This document shows positions 1-5,822 of a DNA stretch of 8,255 nucleotides, piece by piece. Origin of the DNA: Flavobacterium sp. (lineage in GTDB: Bacteria > Bacteroidota > Bacteroidia > Flavobacteriales > Flavobacteriaceae); NCBI GenBank assembly GCA_019105125.1, contig JAHRWO010000151.1, positions 1 to 8,255 of the forward strand, read 5' to 3'. The notes beneath the pieces were generated by a model. That model ran no database searches. It was given only the letters and a program-made list of their open reading frames with translations, and was not told the origin of the DNA. Positions within the stretch are counted from its first letter, which is position 1; each line of letters opens with the position of its first letter. The position numbers and the translations under genes were made by a program.

Positions 1-25
1 AACTTCTGATTCTATAAATCGAAAA

Positions 26-1561
26 ATGGGAAAAAGAAGAACAAATACTTATGTTATTGAATATGATTTTAAAAGCGGATATTTTAAAAAGAATAATCAA
101 AAAATTATTGTCAACAGTCCTGTTATTTTTAAAATTGTAAACATCAATCGTTTGGCATATGAAGTGAGGGTAAAAGCAAAAGATTCAGTTATTGGGGTAT
201 CAAATATGGAGGGATTAAGGGAATTATTTAAAAAGGAGCAAATCGAAAATTTAGAAAAGCAAATAAATACTTCGGATATCAATAAATCAAATATCCAACC
301 CTATACAGCTGTAGTTGTTGATGATTTCAAAGGTACTGTAAAAGAAAATAAAGAATTAAAAAAATCGATCAATAATTTTATGATAGAACTATCTTCAAAA
401 TCAAACTTACCTCTAAATGCAGTTAATAAAGAAGATATAAAAAAAGCATTGGATTCAATCGAAAACATTAAAGTAGGAAATAAAATTGATGAAGACATAT
501 CAAATCATCTTGAACTTCAAAAAAAACTAACTACGCTATACTTAAAAATTTTAGAAAAATATTACATAATGCTCAACCTTAGTAAAGAGTATTTACATAT
601 AAGTAGTCTTATTAATGAACCTTTATTATCAAGTAATGATCAAATAGATGATTCAAAACTAGAGACAATAGTGCTTGAATTTGAAAATAATAAAATTATT
701 AAAGAGGATATATCGTTATTAGTGAATCAATTTCAAAGTGAATACAATGCCATAAAAACAAACATACAATTAGGAAAGTCAACCAATTATGGTGGTGTGA
801 TGAAACTTAATTATATTAGTGATAATCAAAACGTTGTAATCAATTACATTAATGAAAAAATTAATAAAATTAATTTTGATAACTTAAGAAATGAATTAAT
901 TCAATTGAAGAATCTATTGAAGACCAAAAATAGAAATTTAATCTTTGAATATGTTTCGCATCCAATACAACCTTTTCAAGATGTCGTAATATTTGATGTA
1001 GAAATAAAAAAGAAAAAAACAGATAATAATTTAATTGACAACAGTAGAAAATTTTCGCACAAAGAATTTGTAAGACATGGACTTCGGTTAGATGTAAGCT
1101 TAGGTGTAGCAGGAAGTCTACATTCGGATAAATATTCGTACGCAGTTAAAATGAATCAAAACAATGAAAATGTCATAATGAAAAACGACAAGCCTATTTT
1201 CACACCAAGTTTTGTAGGTTTTTTTACAGCTAGCCGAAGAAGTGCAACTCATTTTTCTTGTGGATTTAGCATAGGCATAGGAGTTAGTGCTAATGAAGGA
1301 TCTCTAACCTTTGATAACTTTTTTGTAGGCCCAAGTTTAACAGTTGGTAAGTATGAAAGAGTTACTTTAACTTCGGGTTTATCCATAAAAAATTTACCTG
1401 TTTTAAATAATGGTTATCAGGAAGGTGATATTGTACCACAACAATATACAATTGAAAATGTATCCGATAAAAATTATGTTCCAGGATTCTTTATTTCTTT
1501 ATCTTATAACTTAACAAAAGGAGTAAAAGACAACATCAAACACATGAAATCTTTTTACTAA
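26..1561 (+). CDS. Unknown protein with coiled middle and barrel-like C-terminal domain; 5' end may be incomplete
   Basis: I do not recognise the family. From ATG 26 it encodes 511 residues. Residues 1-60 look beta-rich (VIEYDF, VIFKIVNINRLAYEV). Residues about 65-330 are charged and mostly helical, with coiled-coil-like stretches. From about residue 350 the sequence changes to alternating hydrophobic/Gly/Ser strands (LRLDVSLGVAGSL, FSCGFSIGIGVSA, FFVGPSLTVGKY, VTLTSGLSI, PGFFISLSYNLTKG). Such strands are typical of outer-membrane barrel-like domains in Bacteroidota. A barrel should carry an export signal, but none follows ATG 26. The frame stays open to base 2 (T-S-D-S-I-N-R-K before the Met), so the real start with a signal peptide may lie left of the window. 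The C-terminus (KSFY) is not a clean barrel-end signature. An envelope location is inference. Codon use is ordinary for the window. Confidence 0.8.
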   Translation: MGKRRTNTYVIEYDFKSGYFKKNNQKIIVNSPVIFKIVNINRLAYEVRVKAKDSVIGVSNMEGLRELFKKEQIENLEKQINTSDINKSNIQPYTAVVVDDFKGTVKENKELKKSINNFMIELSSKSNLPLNAVNKEDIKKALDSIENIKVGNKIDEDISNHLELQKKLTTLYLKILEKYYIMLNLSKEYLHISSLINEPLLSSNDQIDDSKLETIVLEFENNKIIKEDISLLVNQFQSEYNAIKTNIQLGKSTNYGGVMKLNYISDNQNVVINYINEKINKINFDNLRNELIQLKNLLKTKNRNLIFEYVSHPIQPFQDVVIFDVEIKKKKTDNNLIDNSRKFSHKEFVRHGLRLDVSLGVAGSLHSDKYSYAVKMNQNNENVIMKNDKPIFTPSFVGFFTASRRSATHFSCGFSIGIGVSANEGSLTFDNFFVGPSLTVGKYERVTLTSGLSIKNLPVLNNGYQEGDIVPQQYTIENVSDKNYVPGFFISLSYNLTKGVKDNIKHMKSFY

Positions 1562-1641
1562 TAGCTATAATTAAATATCAAAAAGAACTATAAAACAATG
1601 GATCTATAATCCTTACTTATAAATAAATAAATACAAATAAC

Positions 1642-1782
1642 ATGAACACTCAAGCAATCAAACCAGGTCCAAAAAGAATAGCAACCTCAACAGGAAAACC
1701 TGACCAAAGGCAACGCGATAATAAAAAAACACCTGGCAACACACCATCATTAAAACCATCCAAATCAACAACAAAAAAATAA
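1642..1782 (+). CDS. Micro-ORF: 46-residue basic Pro/Thr/Lys-rich protein
   Basis: ATG 1642 opens 46 codons ending at TAA 1780-1782. The product begins MNTQAIKPGPKRIATS and ends KPSKSTTKK. It has about 13 Lys/Arg, is rich in Pro, Thr, Asn and Gln, has no hydrophobic segment and no Cys, and is probably disordered. It starts 80 bp after the 511-residue gene on the same strand. The leader (repeated AAATA) is A-rich, as for other starts here. The stretch is C-richer than its flanks (ACC, AAC, GGC, CGC, TCC codons), which supports real coding. The style resembles the outer parts of the hydrolase gene at 4534 more than its direct neighbours. Function is unknown; a nucleic-acid-binding or secretion-tag role would be guesswork. 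It could be spurious, but an uninterrupted coherent composition in such AT-rich DNA favours a gene. Confidence 0.5.
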   Translation: MNTQAIKPGPKRIATSTGKPDQRQRDNKKTPGNTPSLKPSKSTTKK

Positions 1783-1839
1783 ACTATATTCAAAGCTATC
1801 AACACTTAAAAAGTTATATATCATTGATGTTATACACTA

Positions 1840-1849
1840 GTTGCAAGAG
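1840..1849. repeat. Left arm of 10-bp inverted repeat flanking the lipoprotein/secreted-protein pair
   Basis: GTTGCAAGAG here is the exact reverse complement of CTCTTGCAAC at 3967-3976. The arms lie 73 bp before the lipoprotein start and 4 bp after the stop of the second gene, so they bracket the pair. A 10-bp match could occur by chance over 2 kb of AT-rich DNA, but both arms are richer in G+C than their surroundings. Confidence 0.35.
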
Positions 1850-1922
1850 ATTTTTTTGAAAATCATACTGCATAATAGTAGTATAAGAGTAAAGAATTTA
1901 TTACCCAAAAACAACGTTTAAA

Positions 1923-3371
1923 ATGAAGAAAAAAATTAGAATTTTAAAAAAATTACTACTATTTAACATGGTTTTTATGTTATTTAGTTGCGAGGTTCAA
2001 GAAGATTTTGTTGAGTACAAATCTGAAATGAAAATCAAAAAAGTATCTGTCAAAGATATTATGCAAAAGCCTGAACACAAAAATGTAAGAAAACCTATTT
2101 CTGATTTTAAAGAAATTGTATTGTCTAAAAACAAGCAAAATACACAGGCAAAACTTGTTTATAATGAACAATATGATTTGTATATTGATGATGAAAACGG
2201 AATGTTTATTGAAAAAGATGGAAGTCAATCCTATACCTTTAGAATAAGAAGAACTGGCACAGAGGATAAATTAGAAAATATTGTTTTCAAAAGTAATTCT
2301 AATGGAGATTTTGAAACTCTAATTGTTACTTATGATATCACATATGATGAAATCAAAAATTTAGGTAAAGAGGAAATTCAAAATCGAAATGTTCAGTATT
2401 CTACATATAATTACCAAACGGAAGGCTTACCTACATTGGTTTGTGTTCAAACATGGGTATTTACAATGGTTCCTCCTGATGAAGGTGACTTAACAGGAGG
2501 TAGTATAGATTATGTTGGTATTTGGGTTCTTAGTGCCGAAGACTGTGCTTGGGTAGGTGGTGGAGGTGGAGGCTCAACATCTGGTGTTGGTGGCACTAGT
2601 GGTAATACTGGAGGTTACACAGGTGGCGGAGGCGGTGGTGGAAGTAATAACACAGGTGGTACGAATACAAATACACCAATCATAACAACTCCAATCACAA
2701 CTGGTGGAGACTTAATTGATTTAAGTTTACCCGAACTAAACAAAATTACAACTCAAAACGAAAATGGTACTAACATTTTAAGAAATACCATTGACCAAAT
2801 GAAATCTAATTTGAATAATGGCTCTGAAGAAGGAATTGAGTTTAGTTTAAATTCAGATGATACATATACACCATTTCCAATGCCATCTGGTTTTGATGGC
2901 ATACAATTTCCGCCAGTTAGCACGTATAATCCTCTAATAAGAATACATAAACACCATTCAGGTTTAGACCCAATATTTAGTGCCGAAGATATCATAGGCA
3001 TGGTAGGCTTTTATCTTGATAAACAAAATTTAAATCCAAGTTCACCTCAAAACACTAATATTACTTCAATAATGGTTTCAGTAAGTGGTGTTCATGCTTT
3101 AAGGGTTAATAATGTTGCAGATTTACAAGATTTATACAATGAATATCAAATAAATCAGGGTAGTTTTGACGCTTTTAAAGACGCATATATAAGACAGGTA
3201 ATAAAAAAATCCCAAAATCAATGTGGTGGCACTTGTTCTGACGCAGAATACAATCAATTTCTACTAAATAATTTTAGTGCTTTTATAAAATCATTTGCAT
3301 GGGGTATTGATTTTTATTTTGCTCCACACCCTACAACTCCAAATGGAGATTATACTTGGAAGAAAAAATAA
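1923..3371 (+). CDS. Exported lipoprotein with glycine-rich linker and JAMM/JAB-like C-terminal domain
   Basis: The 482-residue protein starts with a lipoprotein signal: basic MKKKIRILKK, a hydrophobic core, then LFSC with Cys23 as the lipidated residue. It should be anchored in the envelope, probably the outer membrane. Residues about 24-211 form an N-terminal module with a Cys174/Cys208 pair and conserved-looking Trp. Residues 212-251 are a Gly/Ser/Thr/Asn linker with runs of six and seven Gly. The C-terminal part (about 265-482) contains EEGIEF (E303/E306), then I-H342-K-H344-H-S-G-L-D-P-I-F-S353-A-E-D356. This follows the JAMM metalloprotease pattern E...HxH...SxxD, with one extra residue before Ser and His345 where Pro is usual. 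The strand IMVSVSGVHALRV and a helical tail with Cys434/Cys438 follow. JAMM domains are zinc-dependent isopeptidases/peptidases; activity here is inferred. Modular lipoproteins of this layout look like polymorphic effectors. The next gene starts 24 bp downstream. Confidence 0.88.
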   Translation: MKKKIRILKKLLLFNMVFMLFSCEVQEDFVEYKSEMKIKKVSVKDIMQKPEHKNVRKPISDFKEIVLSKNKQNTQAKLVYNEQYDLYIDDENGMFIEKDGSQSYTFRIRRTGTEDKLENIVFKSNSNGDFETLIVTYDITYDEIKNLGKEEIQNRNVQYSTYNYQTEGLPTLVCVQTWVFTMVPPDEGDLTGGSIDYVGIWVLSAEDCAWVGGGGGGSTSGVGGTSGNTGGYTGGGGGGGSNNTGGTNTNTPIITTPITTGGDLIDLSLPELNKITTQNENGTNILRNTIDQMKSNLNNGSEEGIEFSLNSDDTYTPFPMPSGFDGIQFPPVSTYNPLIRIHKHHSGLDPIFSAEDIIGMVGFYLDKQNLNPSSPQNTNITSIMVSVSGVHALRVNNVADLQDLYNEYQINQGSFDAFKDAYIRQVIKKSQNQCGGTCSDAEYNQFLLNNFSAFIKSFAWGIDFYFAPHPTTPNGDYTWKKK

Positions 3372-3395
3372 TCGTTTAACTTTAAAATTACAAAA

Positions 3396-3962
3396 ATGAA
3401 AAATATATTTAAAATAATAATATTATTATACGGACTTTCTAGTTTTTCTCAAACAATTGTTGAGAAACCTTTAGGAACTTTTTTTAATGCTGATGAAAAT
3501 AAACATGTTTATTTTAAAGATGTAAACAATTTTTTAAACGACTTTGTTGGTACGTGGGTTTTTGATGATGGCACTCATTATTTTAAAATACAATTTTACA
3601 AACAAACTTATCACAGAGAAACACCAATAGGAAATAAAAAAATTACAATTTTTGCTGATAGAATTAAAGGGTATTACCAATACAAACTAAATGGTGTTGA
3701 AATTTACAATATTACCAATGATAAATATGCTTCTAGTGATTTTGGTTCAATGTACAATAATTTTAATATTTTTTTTCGTGAACCTAGTGACAATCCTTGC
3801 GGAAGAAGAATTACGGGAGAAGTTAATTTAATTTATTCTAACGACAATGGTGTGGAACAATTAACTTGGAATAGAGTAGATTTTAATGGTGGTGCAGATT
3901 GTTATCCATTTGACACAACACCTTTCAAAACTCCTGCCAATATGGTATTAACTAAACAATAA
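3396..3962 (+). CDS. Small secreted beta-rich protein, DUF6705-like
   Basis: The 188-residue product has a Sec signal peptide (MKNIFKIIILLYGLSSFSQ, cut probably at about residue 19), so it is periplasmic or exported. The mature part is beta-rich and soluble: F-V-G-T-W-V-F near residue 50, then FKIQFYK, a GYYQYKLNGVEIYN segment, and a late half with Cys135 and Cys169 that could form a disulfide. The layout (FSQ signal, NxFVGTW start, basic strand, 'G-Y-Y-Q-Y-x-x-N-G-V-E' block) matches my memory of flavobacterial DUF6705 proteins, which have no known function. It begins 24 bp after the JAMM-like lipoprotein with no terminator between, so the two are probably co-transcribed. A binding or inhibitor role towards the lipoprotein is possible from context only. 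The stop is followed within 30 bp by a strong hairpin. Confidence 0.85.
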   Translation: MKNIFKIIILLYGLSSFSQTIVEKPLGTFFNADENKHVYFKDVNNFLNDFVGTWVFDDGTHYFKIQFYKQTYHRETPIGNKKITIFADRIKGYYQYKLNGVEIYNITNDKYASSDFGSMYNNFNIFFREPSDNPCGRRITGEVNLIYSNDNGVEQLTWNRVDFNGGADCYPFDTTPFKTPANMVLTKQ

Positions 3963-3966
3963 AAAC

Positions 3967-3976
3967 CTCTTGCAAC
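3967..3976. repeat. Right arm of 10-bp inverted repeat flanking the lipoprotein/secreted-protein pair
   Basis: CTCTTGCAAC is the exact reverse complement of 1840-1849. It directly precedes the hairpin element at 3990-4025, and the two may belong to one boundary element. Confidence 0.35.
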
Positions 3977-3989
3977 AACGGTTTGTAGC

Positions 3990-4025
3990 AATAGCGGCTT
4001 TCGGGCATTACTGAAAGTCGCTATT
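3990..4025. repeat. 13-bp stem hairpin after the secreted-protein gene (terminator or intergenic repeat)
   Basis: AATAGCGGCTTTC (3990-4002) pairs with GAAAGTCGCTATT (4013-4025) over 13 bp with one G-T wobble and a 10-nt loop (4003-4012). Outside it, CAACAAC (3973-3979) and GTTAGTG (4038-4044) can partly pair, giving an imperfect larger inverted repeat. There is no U-run after the stem, so it is not a textbook intrinsic terminator, although it could end or stabilise the upstream transcript. The sequence style (…GCGGCTTTCGGGC…) resembles dispersed intergenic repeats I associate with Flavobacteriia genomes; this is from memory. Confidence 0.6.
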
Positions 4026-4267
4026 ATAATTGTAATGGTTAGTGAATAAAACGATAGAGCAGATTTCTAATCCGTGTTTCTCAAATTTAATTAAGATTTG
4101 TAATTCCATAATATAAAACAAATATAATTTTAAAATTAAGTTTTGAATCCGATTTAAATTAATACAATCCAAATATAAACCTCTTATCTCCTCAATATAA
4201 AATTCTTATGCATCAAAATCATAAGTCGGGATCCTATGTCCCATGAAATAAAAAGTTCTTTATTGTT

Positions 4268-4293
4268 TTGGGAATAACCTTTTACATTCCCAA
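4268..4293. repeat. 8-bp hairpin in the intergenic gap
   Basis: TTGGGAAT (4268-4275) pairs exactly with ATTCCCAA (4286-4293) around a 10-nt loop. No T-run follows. Role unknown; it could be an operator or an RNA hairpin. Confidence 0.4.
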
Positions 4294-4398
4294 TAATAGA
4301 TAAGAAAAGGAAGGATAAATACAAAAAAGTTGTTGCTTGACTCTTGGGAGTTGTTGAATTATAAATTGTGTTTTAGATTAATAAAAATTAACATAGCC

Positions 4399-4437
4399 AA
4401 AACACCTATTGAAATTAGAAAAAATTTACGGTGTTTT
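4399..4437 (+). terminator. Weak terminator-like stem overlapping the dyad
   Basis: AAAACACC (4399-4406) pairs with GGTGTTTT (4430-4437) over 8 bp with a long 23-nt loop, and T residues follow (4438, then 4443-4447). The right arm overlaps the first half-site of the nested dyad, so in RNA this stem and the dyad stem are mutually exclusive. The long loop makes it a weak candidate. Confidence 0.25.
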
Positions 4438-4488
4438 TTAAGTTTTTGTTACGGTAATACCGTAAAAAATTTAATAAAATCACCGTAA
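4426..4488. promoter_or_regulatory. Symmetric nested dyad of four TTACGGTR half-sites upstream of the hydrolase gene
   Basis: The half-sites are TTACGGTG (4426-4433), TTACGGTA (4449-4456), TACCGTAA (4458-4465) and CACCGTAA (4481-4488). The inner two form a perfect 17-bp odd palindrome centred on 4457. The outer two are exact reverse complements of each other and sit at equal distance (31 bp) from that centre, so arm spacing is 23 bp on both sides. The AT-rich spacers are also roughly complementary if one bulge is allowed. Four half-sites in this geometry fit an operator for cooperatively binding dimers, or a long hairpin. It ends 45 bp before the ATG at 4534. Confidence 0.55.
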
Positions 4489-4533
4489 TCAGAATGAAAT
4501 GGCAAACGTAATTTAGCAATTTAACATAAATCA

Positions 4534-5739
4534 ATGCCAACAGGAATCTACATAGCAGGACTAGGTCAATCAACTACAAAAGAGTCAGTAGAAAAGTATG
4601 CAGCTCGCTATATCAAAGAATTAGAGTATAGCACCTCAGGTATTAACTATTACACCAAAGTCGAAAAAATCTATTACAACGAAGACCTAAGTAGTCTAGC
4701 GGTTAGAATATTCCAACACCCAAAAGAACAACCAAAATCAGAGAAAGATACCCTACTCTACTCCTTCTACGATTTCGAATACAACGAACTCCTAAACCAA
4801 AAATTCCAAAACAAAAACCTATTATTCAAAAACATAGCCTTGTTGCTATTAGTAGTTAGAAAATTCCCAAGAATAATTTACAGCCTATTTAAAAAGACAA
4901 CCTATACAAAAGGAGGACAAACATTTTACATGTTTCTTATATTTTTAATAATGAGTATGGCAGTTTTGTTGATTTTACCTTCAATATTATCTTTATTATA
5001 TCCAATTAAATGTGATGGAATTAAATCATTTTGTAATATAAACAACATACTTTCAACTTTTACAATAATAAGTAATTATACACTTCCAATTACTTCATTA
5101 TTAATTATATTCATTCCAGAATCCAATACCCTACTCACCAAAGTAGCAGCCGAATTCACTACCATAGACAACTACATCCAATACGGTGAGCAATCCCAAA
5201 TCATACAAGGCAACTTTGATGCACTAGTAGAATACATTGTAGAAAACGAAGAAAACCCAACCATCCATTTACACACCTACAGTTTCGGTAGCATCATAGC
5301 ATTAGATGCCTTATTTCCAATTGGTACCGAACCATGTAACAACATACTAAACAACATCAAACTACTCATAACAGTGGGAGCTCCTTACGAGTTTATAGAC
5401 AGTTATTATCCCAACTTCTACAGCGAAAGAACCGATAAAATGTCCCAACAAATAGAATGGATAAACGTCTACTCTACCCTAGATGCCTTCGCAAGCAATT
5501 TCAGAAAAGACAACAAAGCAGGAAAAGCACAATATGGCATAATGGGAAAAAAAGAAGTCCCAATCAACCTGAACTACGAAATCGCCCGAAGAGAAAAATA
5601 CAACCTCTTCAGCTTCCTAACCCTAAAACACATCACCATGCACAAATCCTACTGGGACGACTCCAAATCCGGACAATCCTGCACAAGATTAATATTCAAC
5701 AAAATGAAGGAATTAAACTATTTTTCAATAACAACATAA
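4534..5739 (+). CDS. Membrane-anchored alpha/beta-hydrolase-like protein
   Basis: ATG 4534 is the first start after an in-frame stop at 4522, giving 401 residues. The N-terminus GIYIAGLGQS resembles the first strand and oxyanion loop of an alpha/beta hydrolase. A second strand leads to H-L-H-T-Y-S250-F-G-S, a nucleophile elbow in which the first Gly of GxSxG is Thr248. Asp317 (TLDAF) and His370 (MHKSYW; His366 is an alternative) complete a plausible triad. Inserted between are two predicted membrane helices, about residues 133-158 and 172-194, joined by a loop with Cys160 and Cys167. There is no signal peptide, so the catalytic part is probably cytoplasmic and tethered. The family suggests a lipase, esterase or thioesterase-type activity; the substrate is unknown. 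Codon use is C-rich in the outer parts but AT-rich at 4921-5118, which encodes the helices. The nested dyad upstream may regulate it. Lipase-like effector or housekeeping hydrolase cannot be distinguished. Confidence 0.85.
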   Translation: MPTGIYIAGLGQSTTKESVEKYAARYIKELEYSTSGINYYTKVEKIYYNEDLSSLAVRIFQHPKEQPKSEKDTLLYSFYDFEYNELLNQKFQNKNLLFKNIALLLLVVRKFPRIIYSLFKKTTYTKGGQTFYMFLIFLIMSMAVLLILPSILSLLYPIKCDGIKSFCNINNILSTFTIISNYTLPITSLLIIFIPESNTLLTKVAAEFTTIDNYIQYGEQSQIIQGNFDALVEYIVENEENPTIHLHTYSFGSIIALDALFPIGTEPCNNILNNIKLLITVGAPYEFIDSYYPNFYSERTDKMSQQIEWINVYSTLDAFASNFRKDNKAGKAQYGIMGKKEVPINLNYEIARREKYNLFSFLTLKHITMHKSYWDDSKSGQSCTRLIFNKMKELNYFSITT

Positions 5740-5764
5740 ATAAAACAAAACTTGCCACATCCTT

Positions 5765-5791
5765 TGTCACCCTGACGAAGGAAGGGTCACA
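5765..5791. repeat. Intergenic hairpin repeat of flavobacterial type (possible terminator)
   Basis: TGTCACCCT (5765-5773) pairs with AGGGTCACA (5783-5791) with one C-C mismatch and a 9-nt loop. It lies 25 bp after the hydrolase stop. The form 'GTCACCCTGA...GAAGGGTCA' resembles a short dispersed intergenic palindrome I recall from many Bacteroidota genomes. No T-run follows, so termination is possible but not shown. Confidence 0.55.
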
Positions 5792-5822
5792 TAATTGATT
5801 TTAACACTTAAATATCTTTAAT

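Larger units (their letters stand above)
3963..4533. other. 571-bp non-coding gap with several hairpins and a nested dyad
   Basis: No reading frame of credible length is visible on either strand; the longest small frames I noticed (starting near 4208 and 4231) have about a dozen codons. From the left it holds a 10-bp repeat arm, a 13-bp hairpin, about 240 bp of plain AT-rich DNA, an 8-bp hairpin (4268-4293), a weak promoter-like pair (TTG 4337-4339 and TAAATTG 4362-4368, compare the Bacteroidota TTTG/TAnnTTTG pattern), a terminator-like stem (4399-4437) and the nested dyad (4426-4488). Separate entries describe these. The gap separates the secreted-protein pair from the right-hand genes and is the most likely promoter region for the hydrolase. 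Confidence 0.7.

Noticed and set aside
97..498. Two - strand frames of about 60 codons opposite the first gene
   Set aside because: They are antisense shadows, Phe/Ser/Leu/Ile-rich as expected from AT-rich coding DNA read backwards, with no leader or domain signal.
1851..1887. Promoter for the lipoprotein gene (TTTG near 1855, TAGTATAAG near 1879)
   Set aside because: Spacing is right for the Bacteroidota pattern, but the -7 element matches TAnnTTTG poorly, so I did not list it as a feature.
2556..2678. Glycine-codon run as a phase-variable simple repeat
   Set aside because: The Gly codons are a mix of GGT, GGA and GGC without a long exact unit, so slippage-driven switching is not supported; it is better read as a flexible linker.
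1980..3001. Two 82-codon - strand frames opposite the lipoprotein gene
   Set aside because: The + strand frame has a lipoprotein signal and domain motifs over the same bases; the reverse frames have only compositional bias.
3990..4025. Integron attC recombination site
   Set aside because: The stem and outer pairing suggest it, but GTTAGTG does not fit the GTTRRRY core, the matching 5' core is absent, and no integrase or cassette series is visible.
5457..5798. A 113-codon + strand frame overlapping the end of the hydrolase gene
   Set aside because: It is a Lys/Arg/Gln/Pro-rich out-of-frame reading of the C/A-rich hydrolase codons and runs through the intergenic hairpin; the hydrolase frame carries the motifs.
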